Below, piece after piece: positions 48,258 to 58,100 of a stretch of 64,000 nucleotides of DNA. The notes under the pieces were generated by a model. That model saw only the letters and a list, made by a program, of their open reading frames with translations, had not been told where the DNA came from and did no database searches. Position 1 is the stretch's first letter. Each line of letters opens with the position of its first letter. Position numbers and translations under genes: made by a program. Location of the stretch: contig ADNK01002544.1 in assembly GCA_000320545.1 (NCBI GenBank), positions 62,001 through 126,000 of the forward strand. The letters are read 5' to 3'. Origin of the DNA: Bigelowiella natans CCMP2755. Its lineage: Eukaryota > Cercozoa > Chlorarachniophyceae.

Positions 48258-51200
48258 CTTCGGGGATTTTTTTGAGGACGAGGATGAGGTTGAGACACTC
48301 GACCCAAGTGTGAACGGAACACCACTCAAGGCGAAAAGGAAGAGAGTGGAAGACAAGGACGAGGACAAACACGAGGACGAGAACGAGTCTGAGGATGACA
48401 ACCTGGTCAGCCCTCACGTTGGAGTTTGGAGGAGACGGCCCTGGTGCCATCTCCGTTGCGCGAGAGAAAAGACACGTGATTGATGAGGAGTGAGTTCACA
48501 GAGGTGCCCACCCTCCAACAGGCCCAGCCAGCTGGCCAGTTCCTGTCACTCCAGGAAGGGCACTGCCCTCCTGGTGCCCACTCGTTCTCTCGCGTGTTGC
48601 AAGACTTTGACCCCTGAGTCCAGTGAGTGGAGCAAACAGTGGAACAGGTCGTGATTTCGTGCACGAAACGTGCAGAAGTGCACGAAGACACAGGCCAAGG
48701 TGGCTCGCCCACCTGCAGCCTGTGCACCGTGAAACTTGAAGAGGTCAAGGATCCACGTGAAGTCCACAGGTGAGGGGTCCGTTCACCTGTGCGGCTCCCA
48801 TCGGCCGCACAGGCACCTTGAAGTGAGGACAACACTTCCAGTGGGTGCTCGTGGACTGTGACTGAAAACGACAAGTCCTTTGCGGGTTCTTCCTTCTCCC
48901 CCCCCTTGCCTTTTGATTTTTGAACCAAAGCAAGGAAAGGGAGTCCCGTGAAAGTGACCAATCCCCCTCCCCCCACCCTCCCCACTGAGGATCACCTGCA
49001 AGCTCGTGGGGGGCGACGTTGTTCAGCTCGCTCAGTGTGTTTTGCACGAGCGCTGTCGTGAGTTCGCACTTTCGTTCACCGTTGCGCTGCAACAAAGAGG
49101 TGCCCTCTTTCGGAGGAACAAAACAACCCAGCACCAACGTTTTGTTCTCGAAGGAGCGACCTCCGAAGCTCGCACCTCTTGCCACTTTGGGACAAAACTC
49201 CAAACTTGCAGCTGTTTTTCCCAACGATGGCAACTGTTGAAACAGCTGCACTTGCTGGCTTGCACTCACGACCCCCTCCCACAAGGGTGCTCCCTTGTCG
49301 TCCGTGTTCGAACTTTCAAACTTGACAAGAGGAAAAAAGGGAAGCGTGGCGGGCTTTGAAGGGGTTCGTGCGCAGCTGGTGTGAGCTGCAGGACTTCAAT
49401 CCTGGTGAGCTGTGTCGTGCACAGAGCAGTTTTTCGTTGCGATGACAACGCACGCATGCGCGTGCGTGCGCGTTGTGTCGTGGTTTTTGCCTGCTCTGTC
49501 CACACGAGCAACACTGAAACAGTTCTTCTCAGTGACTGAGCTGGTGAGGTCACGTGTTTTTGCCTCTCACCACGAGAGCGCACCACTGAAGGCGTTGCAC
49601 ATCGTGCTGCACACGCGTGCCACACTTCGCAACTTGTTGACAACAAGTTGAGAGGAAGGGCAGCGTGTCAGAACGCTGAGAGTCCATGGCCCGAAGTGTG
49701 CAGCTGCGACGTGCAGCCAGCGGGCGTTCGCCGAAGTGCGACAAGCGGCTGCGTGTGCAAGCAGCGGCAAGCAGGAGCACAGGGCAAGCACGCCAGTGCG
49801 ACGTGGCAGCACAACGTCGTGCAAGGCACTGTGCTGCGACACGTGGCCACTGGTTCACTTGCTCTGGCAGCACGCGTGCAAACCGTGCTGCACGCGCGTG
49901 CAGCTGCGTCCTCCTTGAACACAGAACTGAGACCGCCCACCAGCCGCCCTGCACCTGCTGTTTGCTCCAGTGCTTGCCAGCTGGCCGCCCACGCATCGCC
50001 ACCTGCGCTGATCGTCCAACAAGAGCGCCAAGGAACCTGGTGCTGACGACCAAGGAGGTCCAGAGGCGTGAAGGTTCACAGCGGTTGACACCAGCGTGTG
50101 GTTGTGACCGATGCGCGTGCGTGCACGCTCCACCTCACAGGAGAACGCCAAGGAGCCTGTTTCCCGCGTGCAGGCAGTCGACGCGCAATTGCACCAAACG
50201 AAGGTCGTGAGTGCGTTGGCTGCTCCGCGTGAGGGCGGATTTGGGAACTTGCATGAACTTTGGCAAAGTCCTCCAATTCACTTTTTCACCTTTTTTTTCA
50301 CCCAAACTTTCCCCCGCACTTTGGGTTTTCGCACACTGACCCTTCCACGTCTCAACCAGGACCAGAGGCAACGTGGAGGGCGGGGAGCACACGGAGGATG
50401 TTGAGGGCATGAAAGTGGACGTGGCCATGGACCGCTGCCAACACCGAAAACAGACTCGAAAGTCTTTGGTGGACGAGGTCAGGAACTTCGAGAGTGTCGC
50501 ACAGCGGAAGGTCGCAAAACAACTCTTTCTCCATTGAAGGAAAAGTCAGGACGAGCTTCAAGCAAAGAAGTGGGAAATCACGTGGCAATCCACGGCCTCT
50601 GGTGGCCACTTTGGAGCCTTCCGGCCCAGCCCCCAGGCCCACCAGGGCGGCCAGTGGGACTGAGCCCGATGCCAGTTGAAGGCCCAGGACCCCCCCTTCC
50701 CCCCCCGAGCTCTCACCCCTGGAGAGGCATTGTGCGACCCAAAGGACCAAGCTGGCAAGCCCCCTCGCACTTTTTCGGCCAAACCTTTGGCTTGGCGACA
50801 CAAAACTTGTCGTCGCCCATCCAAGGCGGGTGAGGAGTGAACTCGGACCCCTTTTCGTGCAATTGCAGGGAAAAACGACACCTCCTTGACAAAGTTGGCC
50901 CCCCCTGCAGCCAGGGTGCTCGAGTTGTGCAACGGCTTTTCCTTTTGGTCTCCTTCGACACGCGAGGAGCACCCCCCAAAAAAAGTTGAGAGAGACGATG
51001 CTCCACTCTGTCGAGTTTTCAGCCTCCCACGGATCGTCCCTCCACGGCTCCCCTGAGCTGCACGTTGAGACCCGGAGTCGGCCCCGTGTCCTCACGTGGC
51101 ACCTCCAAGTTCGTGCTTGACGACCTCCAACTCTCCCCAACCGTTGCAGCGTCGTGGTTGTCGACGTTGGAGAGTTTGGACCGCCCAGGATCGTGTCGAG

Positions 51201-51899
51201 CGAGCCAGGTTTCCCCTTCCGTCGACAGGATGATCGGCTCCCTGGCTGTCGCGGAAGGAAGACTCCTCTCTCACCAGGCGGGAAAGCCACGATTTTTGTC
51301 TTTTTTGGCAGGAAAGTTGGTTTCGAAAAACTCTTGGGGGCCTTCCTGAGAACCCCCTGCACCCCCGGTGGGTGTTCTTGGTGTTCCCAAGTTGCTGGGG
51401 GTCAGTTCTGAGCGTTGGAACCGCTCAACTTTGGTGGGAGGCCTTTTCTTGCACTTCGCTGTTTGACAAAAACCGGCACCTTGGCTGATCACTTGTTCCT
51501 TGCGTGGGTGCAACTTGGAACTTCCTGGTGTCTCCACCGTGCCAGCGTGCTCGTTGCACTTCTCCACGTCGGTCGGCTGGTCGGGTGGGCCACGGTGCTG
51601 TTTTCGTTCTCAGTTTGCGCTTCCTTTGCGCACGTTGCACTCGGTTCTGGGTGCTCTGGTGCTGGTCTGCACCGTTTTGCTCGTGAAGCGGCAGCAGTCG
51701 GAAACGTCCGAGAGGTCTTGTTGTGCCTCCCACTCACTTGGTTGTTCGTCGTGTGTTCGCCTGCACTGCGTCGCTTTTTGAGTGAGCCTGCCGTGCACAG
51801 CGCCTTGGCAGCGTTGCTCCTCGTTGCAAAAGTTGTGTTCAACGTGCTGAGTCCTGGTTTGCTGTTCCTTCCCTTGTCAGCGCGACGTTTGCAGGGACA

Positions 51900-52830
51900 G
51901 TGTCACAAGGAACGCACGTGCCAGCACCCGAGTCACTTCTCACGAGAAACTGCCTGGACTCCACCGGTTTGCCTCGCAACGAGCAAGCCGCCAACGACAA
52001 GCCTCGTTCAAACTGGGTTCGTCACCAACAACGGGCGCGCGCGTGTGAGAGGCACGCGTTCACTCACTGTCGAGGTGAACCAGTCACCACCGAGTTGCAA
52101 CTCGGACTTGCACTGCGGATGCCAGCTGGTGCATCGTGTCTCGACATTGCCACAACGTTCAAGGTGCACGAATCCGCAGTGCACAAAACTCCTTGGAGGG
52201 TGGTCGTTGCGTTGTGCAACGAGCACTCCATCGAGTTCCCTCTTGGAGAACTCGATGCCCTTCGACACACAAAAACTGAACTCCGCAGCCGTTCTGAGCT
52301 GGAGTGCTTGGAAGGCTGTGTCGGGTGCACGGACGGTTTGCTGACGAAGGTGAGGAAGCAAGGGCAGTCTGAAACGTGTGCAAGCAAGCGCTTTCGAAGC
52401 CGCAAAGGCTTCGACGCTTTGAACTGCCAAGCCGTTTGCGACGCCCACGGAAGGTTCACTTTGTTCGAGACTTGTGGTGCTGGATCGCAATCCGATGCAC
52501 AAGTGTTCAAATCCGTGGAGTTGAAGAGAGCTCTGTTGGACTCGAAGCTGCTTCCTGGTGGGTTTTGGGTCACTGGCGACGCTGCACGCCCGGCCTCTGA
52601 GTTTTTGGTCGGTCCGCATTCCGATGCGGATGCCAAAGACCCAAAGGCTGACAACTTCAACTGGGCACAGAGCCAATTGCGAATCCGCATCGAAGTGGCG
52701 TTCGGCGGCAAGTTGGTCGGGCGCTTCGGCGTCCTTTAGAAGCCCACTCGAGTGGATCACGCGAGAGCTTCGCTCGTCGCAATGGCTTGTGCGAAATCGC
52801 ACAACGCTGGAACGTCACAATCACGTGCGA
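51900..52830 (+). pseudogene. PIF/Harbinger (DDE_Tnp_4) transposase, substitution-damaged
   Basis: The open frame from the Met at 51900 to TAG at 52737 gives 279 residues with the HARBI1-type layout: LDIATTFKVHESAVHK, GCTDGLL (catalytic D145), KGFDALNCQAVCDAHGRF, GDAARP (D227) and RIRIEVAFGG (E265). The acidic triad is kept with 37 residues between D2 and E. Beyond the TAG the same frame continues with RASLVAMACAKSHN, which matches the family's C-terminal helix, so the TAG is a premature stop, probably from a Trp TGG codon. There is not one Tyr in 279 residues; at family positions usually occupied by Tyr (after KGF, in GDAAYP) other residues occur. The frame is otherwise unbroken. Terminal inverted repeats and the partner Myb-like ORF were not found. 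Certainly a transposase relative; almost certainly dead. Confidence 0.85.
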
Positions 52831-53630
52831 CTTGGAGCACCAACAGCACCACTGCGATCACAAAAAAAACACGCACGTGAGAACTCCTTGGGACTTGGTC
52901 GGCGAAATCATCGACGATGACCACGTCAGTCGCGGTCGATTTGTCCCAAGGAGGAGAGCAGGGCCACGCTTGCACCTGTGTCAAACAAACACGGTGGCCC
53001 GATGGAGCTTTTGAAGGACGTTTGGTTCCACGCTGCAAGCCATCGTCACTGCCACCTGAGGGAAAGGTTGAAACAGGGGGTCTGCGACTTGGGCGTGGTC
53101 CGACCCTCAAGCAGCGTTGAGCATCGATCCAAAACCAATGGCACCACCACTGCTGCTGCTGACGAGGGATGATCGACTCAGCTGGTCAGGCACAACCGAG
53201 CTGCCAGCGTGGCGGGCTGCAGCAGCAGCCTCGAACACCGTTTCGATGACGTTGCGACGACAGCTGCTGCTGCAGCGAGCGGCGGCAGCAGCCTCAAGTG
53301 CAGTTTGAACGATGTCGTTTCGCTGTGTCAGTGACAGCTTCCAGTGAGCGGCAGCAGCAGCCTCGAACATCGTTCAACGGAAGTGATCGGAAATCCTCGG
53401 GCTGCGTCGTTTTCACCTTGCCGCTGAGGACAGCCGATCCAACTCTCAACGTCAGGTTTCTGACTCCTGGTGCACTTGTCCCGAGACAGCTGCACCAACT
53501 TCTTGACACCCAGGCTCGAACAGCCCTGTGGTTCGGGTTGGCCTCCAACACGTCCAGACGTCAGCGAACCGCTGCAACACCGAACTCGTCAGCACCTTGC
53601 CTCTCCTGTGAAAAGTGCAACTTTGAACAC

Positions 53631-53701
53631 TGCGCCCACCGGGAATTGAACCCGGGACACTTGCTTGGAAGGCAAGTGTGTTGCCACTGCACCACGAGCG
53701 C
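53631..53701 (-). tRNA. tRNA-Gly (anticodon TCC), gene or tRNA-derived relic
   Basis: The 71-nt minus-strand cloverleaf: acceptor GCGCTCG with TGGGCGC plus A73 (pairs include G-T), anticodon stem CTTGC/GCAAG with loop CTTCCAA, and T arm CCGGG-TTCAATT-CCCGG. The D arm reads GTGCAGTGGCAAC where eukaryotic tRNA-Gly usually has GTGTAGTGGTAAC: both TpA positions are CpA. It lies in the TpA void; only a four-T run follows. Structure is complete, so it could still function, but the location and the D-arm changes suggest a relic. Confidence 0.75.
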
Positions 53702-53864
53702 TTGTTTTGTGTTGCACGTGTGCACGTGGACGCGTGTGCACACACAAGTTTCGAACACTGCTCACGAGAAAAACACAAGGGAAAAGGTTGCACTGTGTCC
53801 ACGAGGTCGACCTTCGGTCCACTTGACGGCACTTGGCTGCCGATGGCTTGCAAGCTTCGTTGTG

Positions 53865-53965
53865 CTTCAAAACTGGAGGAGGCCGTGATGGGTCTCGAGG
53901 CCTTGTGGACAGGAGTCTGCGTGTGAGACTCACTCTCGTCCAGCGAGCGAAGAGTGGCACTTGTG
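53865..53965 (-). pseudogene. Inverted fragment of a Ty3-like pol relic
   Basis: The minus strand reads SLDESESHTQTPVHKASRPI, matching SLDKNESYMQTPIHKTSRPI in the intact element's RT (about residues 821-840). It precedes, in element order, the plus-strand relic at 54345, so an inversion has separated neighbouring parts. Tyr to His at ESY is a TpA-to-CpA change. Confidence 0.75.
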
Positions 53966-54344
53966 TCCAGTGGCACGTTCGATGACGTCACCTGTTCTTG
54001 GTGCAGGTGCCTGGACTTTCTTCACGACGCGGTTGTGCCGGTTGAAGTTGCAGGTCAAGTGAACAAGTCAAGTTTGGTGTTGACCTGCGTTGGGTGTGGA
54101 AAAGTGAGGAAAAGGAAGAGAGCACAAAGAACTGTGAAGGAGAGGGACAGGAAGTCCTTCGAGTGCAGCTGCCCTTCTTGCTTGAGGCTGCTTCACAGCG
54201 ACAACCGAGTCGAAGTCACCCACGTGGGTTCCTTTGTCGTCGTTCTTGTCGTTGTCATCGTTGTCATTGCACGTTCCCGTCGTCGTCGACACCAATTCCC
54301 TTTGCACCAGCAGTGAGCAGCAGCAGCGTCCGTTGAGACACAGC

Positions 54345-54769
54345 AGCGTGCAGAGGTGAGGAAGTGGCACTTCGTCGTGTTCCCTTGCGGCCCAAGCACG
54401 CCAGGCGACGCACTTGCTGGTCAGAACCACGAGGCGTGCACACACAATGGCGTGGCTTCAGCGTCGTGGGTGTTTGCATTCGCACGTGCAGGTGGTGATG
54501 CGGTGTGCACCAACGTGGTCGTCGCTCAGACTTTCCTCCTGGAAAGCACACTCGTCAGGTTTGCACACTTTGGCTTCACTGTGCGGCTCCAAAAACGTGC
54601 CTTCCTGGCTGCAAGGACAAAACGGTGTGGGTGCTGCCTGCACAAGGCCGAATTGCCCCGAACCCTGAGAAGGTCGCTGCACTGCAACAGGCTCCTGTGC
54701 CCAAAAACGCAAAAAAAGTGAAGTCACTCCCACAAACAGCAGCGTGGACGCTGCGCAGGTCCGCTCCCA
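54345..54769 (+). pseudogene. Relic of a Ty3-like reverse transcriptase, interrupted by the young element
   Basis: Aligns to 57670-58083 of the intact element: RKWHFVVFP, then WVFAFARAGGDAVCTN where the intact copy has WVFVFVYVDDDIICTN, then RFAHFGFTVRLQK. The catalytic YVDD is RAGG. One single-base deletion breaks the frame near 54640. The alignment stops exactly at the insertion point and resumes at 60490. Confidence 0.9.
54766..54769. repeat. Target-site duplication, left copy (CCCA)
   Basis: CCCA directly before the 5' LTR; the same four bases follow the 3' LTR at 60486-60489. Confidence 0.8.
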
Positions 54770-55095
54770 TGTAGCGCGTACCACTACGCGGGCACAAGTC
54801 ACGTGCGACAACAAAGGGGTTGTCGCGGATATAGAATATAGATAACGTAGATATTAATACAGCATAGGCACGTGGGTTCCGGCGGGACTCATGGCAGCAC
54901 ACCGGAAGTGTGCTGCCCCACGTGCGGCGGCATTCGCGAAAGCTTCGCGAATGATTACGCAGTGCACGATTTAATAAAAATATAATCTTTAATAAAAATA
55001 AACACAACTCTTCAAAAGGAAGCAAACGTGCCTTTCCCCCCCCCTGCCTACTTGTGCACGTAGCGCCTCGGCCTGTGAACACCTTACGCGCAACA
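54770..55095 (+). repeat. 5' LTR
   Basis: 326 bases, TG...CA termini. Contains two strong adjacent hairpins: 54893-54917 (10-base arms, 5-base loop) and 54931-54953 (10-base arms, 3-base loop). Two AATAAA motifs follow at 54973 and 54991, likely the polyadenylation signals when used as the 3' LTR. Confidence 0.97.
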
Positions 55096-55100
55096 ACCTT

Positions 55101-55118
55101 TGGCTTCCACACACGGGA
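55101..55118 (+). promoter_or_regulatory. Candidate tRNA primer-binding site
   Basis: TGGCTTCCACACACGGG begins five bases after the 5' LTR; the leading TGG would pair with a tRNA CCA end. Which tRNA cannot be told here. Confidence 0.5.
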
Positions 55119-55134
55119 AACGATTTGACTAACA

Positions 55135-58100
55135 ATGTCACAGCAGCTAGAAGAACAGCAGGACTTTGGCTCGCAGGCCGTGCAAGGGCACGAGCAGAAA
55201 CAGGAAAGGAAGGGCGATACGGACGCTAAGGAAGGAGGAGGAACACCTCCACAGGCACCGCCGGGACCAGCACCCGGGATTAAGAAAGCAGATGCAGCAG
55301 CAGAGGCACTGGAGAACTTCTACGAGGCGGACGACGAGGACGTGGCCGCCGAAAGCAAGAAGGTCGTAATGGCATTACGAGCCTTGCGACCCAGGGCGAG
55401 CAACTACGCCAAACTGAAAGTATCGATAGAATACAAGTATCAGACACATGATGTTTGGGCAGCTATCATGCAGGACATCATGGATTACGAAGCAGACTTA
55501 CCTCCAGAGTGGGCAGCTTTGTTTAGGAACGACGGGGGTCTGGGCGCCTCGCGGGGGACGACCCAGAGCACCGTCAAGCAGCAGCAGCCGGTACAGCGGA
55601 ACACCCAGTTCATGTCTGTTAAAACAGCACCGGTTATGATAACGAAATACAACGGGAAAAGAGGTGAGGCAAGGAGGTGGTGGAAGAACGCTAGGAGTAT
55701 ACTCTGCGACTTTACCCCTAACCCCACCGAAAACGACAAGCTCAAATGGCTAGCTATAATAAAGCAAGCCATGGACCTTTACGAGACAGGCAGGACCCGG
55801 ATCAGGCAGCTAGAGAAAATACACACTACAGTTAGTGGGCTACGAGACGTTGAGGCGATAATGAAGGCTTTTGTAAATGAACAGGATGCTAACTCCCTAC
55901 CCCAGGCTATTAGAAAATACAGAGCAATGATGCAGCATGAGAGAGAACCTGTTAGAGACTTTGCCACGCGCTTCCAGGATATGATCGACGAACTACATGA
56001 TTTTAATTACAACACAGGTGATGATCAGGCAAGGTTTGAAGAGTTCAAGTTAAAGATAAAGGAATCCACTTACGTTACGGAGAAAGGCTACACCACGATG
56101 GAGGCAGCAGTGCAGGCTATATCCCTACGCGAGCAGGAGCAGGACCGCAAGTTTACCAGCCCTAAGGTACCTGGCATAGGAAACATTAACGCTATTAAGC
56201 CGCAGCGAGACTGGTACAAGGACAGGGAAGGTAACCGACGTTGCGGATACTGCTCACGTAAAGGGAAACACACCGCTAAAGACTGCAGAGACAGGAAAGA
56301 AGGACGACCCAGGATGACGATCAGGCAGCTCAACGAACACTACGAGAAGTTAAAGAGAAAGAAAGGCAGAGGACAAGGATATAACAACAGCAAATGGCAA
56401 GGCAGCAACAACGGGAAGAACAATAAATATAAGAACAAAAAGCAGAACAGTATCAATGCTATACAGCAGCAGATAAACGGAATATTAGATCACCTTAAGC
56501 AGGCGCCGACGAAGACAGCAATACCAGCAACGCAGGACCAAGACAAGCCCATGACCCTAGACGACATAAAGAACTTAGGAGTATGCAACATTAATGACGA
56601 AGACGCTAACAGGACTATCAAAGTTGCTATGACCAAGGTTAAAGTTAAAGACAGCTACGGAGACTACAAGAAACTACCTGCCCTTTGGGATAGTGGCAGC
56701 ATGCCGAAGTCCTTCATAAGCCTAAGCACAGTAAGAAGGTTAGGACTATTGGATCAAGTGACTAAGAAAGAACGTAAATATGCTCAAGCAGACGGAAGCT
56801 CTTCCATGAAGACCGTCGGTGAGCTAATGCTAAAGCTACAGATACCTGGCAGCGACGCGGAGACCCAAATCAAGACCCGAGTAGCCATGACTTTATCCAT
56901 GGAACTACTCCTCGGACAGGATGCCCTAGAAAAATTAGGGGGGATCATATCATTCTACAATCACAAGATATACTTTGCTAAGTTGCCAAAGAAGTCAGGC
57001 AGGACCATCAGCCAGAACATGATACGGCTTGACGAGTGGACCTCTGAGTCAAGCGTTAATGCGTTAGAGTTTATGGACCTAGCGGACAACAAGCTACCTA
57101 CACCTACCGAGCTACGGAAGAAGAACCCCGGCAAGACCATCCGACAGATAACGGAGCTACTGGACAAGACCCCCCCAGCTGATGATTGGGATATCGACAA
57201 AGGCAAAAAGTACATTAATAAAATATTAAACGAGAAGTACTCTGACATCACCAAGCCGACGACGAAGCCCTCCAGCAAGCTTACCCCAGTAAAGATCGAG
57301 CTAAAGAAGGGATACGAAGAGTGCATCATCAATGACCCAGAACATAGGCGACCGGAAGCGGACTGGGAAAAGATAGAGTGGCAGATCAATGAATGGGCAA
57401 AGGAAGGGAAGATAGAGCCAAGCAACTCACCATGGAACGTGAGACATGTGCTAGCTAAGAAACCTACTTACCCTTTCTTCCGCCTGGCGCACAACTTCAT
57501 CCGCCACAACCGAGTAATAAAGAGGATCCAGACACCTACACCAAGGATAGATGACGTTATTGAACACGTCATAGGATACAAATACTACTCTTCCCTAGAT
57601 AAAAATGAATCATACATGCAGACACCCATCCACAAAACCTCCCGCCCCATTACCGCGTTCTCCAGCAGGCACAGGAAGTGGCACTTCGTCGTATTCCCTT
57701 ACGGCCTAAGCATATCAGGGGATGCGTTCAGTAGTCAGAACTACAGGGCATACACACATGATGGGATGGCGTCTGTGTTGTGGGTGTTTGTGTTTGTGTA
57801 TGTGGATGATGACATAATATGTACCAACACAGTCGTCGCTCAGATCTTCCTCCTGGAAAATATATTTATTAGGTTTGCACACTTCGGTTTTACTATTAGA
57901 CTGCAGAAGTGTACATTCCTAGCTACAAGAATCAAGTGGTGTGGATATTACCTGGAGCAAGGCCGCATCACCCCAAACCCCGAGAAAGTAGCAGCACTAC
58001 AGCAAGCCCCTAAACCTAAGAATGCAAAGGAGTTAAAGTCATTCTTGCAGACTGCAGCTTGGATACTACGTAGGTTCTCCCCTACCTACGCTAGGACTGC

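Larger units (their letters stand above)
46235..54769. other. TpA void: decayed mobile DNA with almost no TpA dinucleotides
   Basis: Between 46,235 and 46,568 only three TpA occur, two of them in CTAG. From 46,569 to 54,769 I find a single TpA, at 52737-52738. Composition is about half GC with abundant CpG, TpG and CpA, so this is not CpG decay. Without TpA there can be no TAA or TAG stops, no TATA boxes, no AATAAA signals and no Tyr codons. Large overlapping open frames on both strands (for example 46865-47635, 50352-51362, 51415-52344) are therefore expected by chance and I do not annotate them as genes. Recognisable contents are a PIF/Harbinger transposase (51.9-52.8 kb), a tRNA-Gly (53.6 kb) and fragments of a Ty3-like element (53.9 and 54.3-54.77 kb). 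The remainder, 46.6-51.9 kb, holds nothing I can identify beyond short tandem repeats. Confidence 0.92.

Noticed and set aside
50352-51362. 336-codon minus-strand ORF
   Set aside because: Same artefact of TpA loss; composition shows no recognisable motif and four other frames are open over the same bases.
46235-54769. Classic fungal RIP as the explanation
   Set aside because: RIP turns CpA into TpA and raises TpA. Here TpA is removed and CpA/TpG are raised, the opposite direction.
46235-54769. Methyl-CpG decay as the explanation
   Set aside because: CpG is frequent throughout the void, so cytosine deamination has not dominated.
46235-54769. A viral or foreign insertion with natural TpA avoidance
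   Set aside because: Not excluded, but the contents are a Harbinger transposase, a tRNA and a Ty3 relic that aligns to a TpA-rich resident element, which points to mutation of local repeats. A genome-wide scan would settle it.
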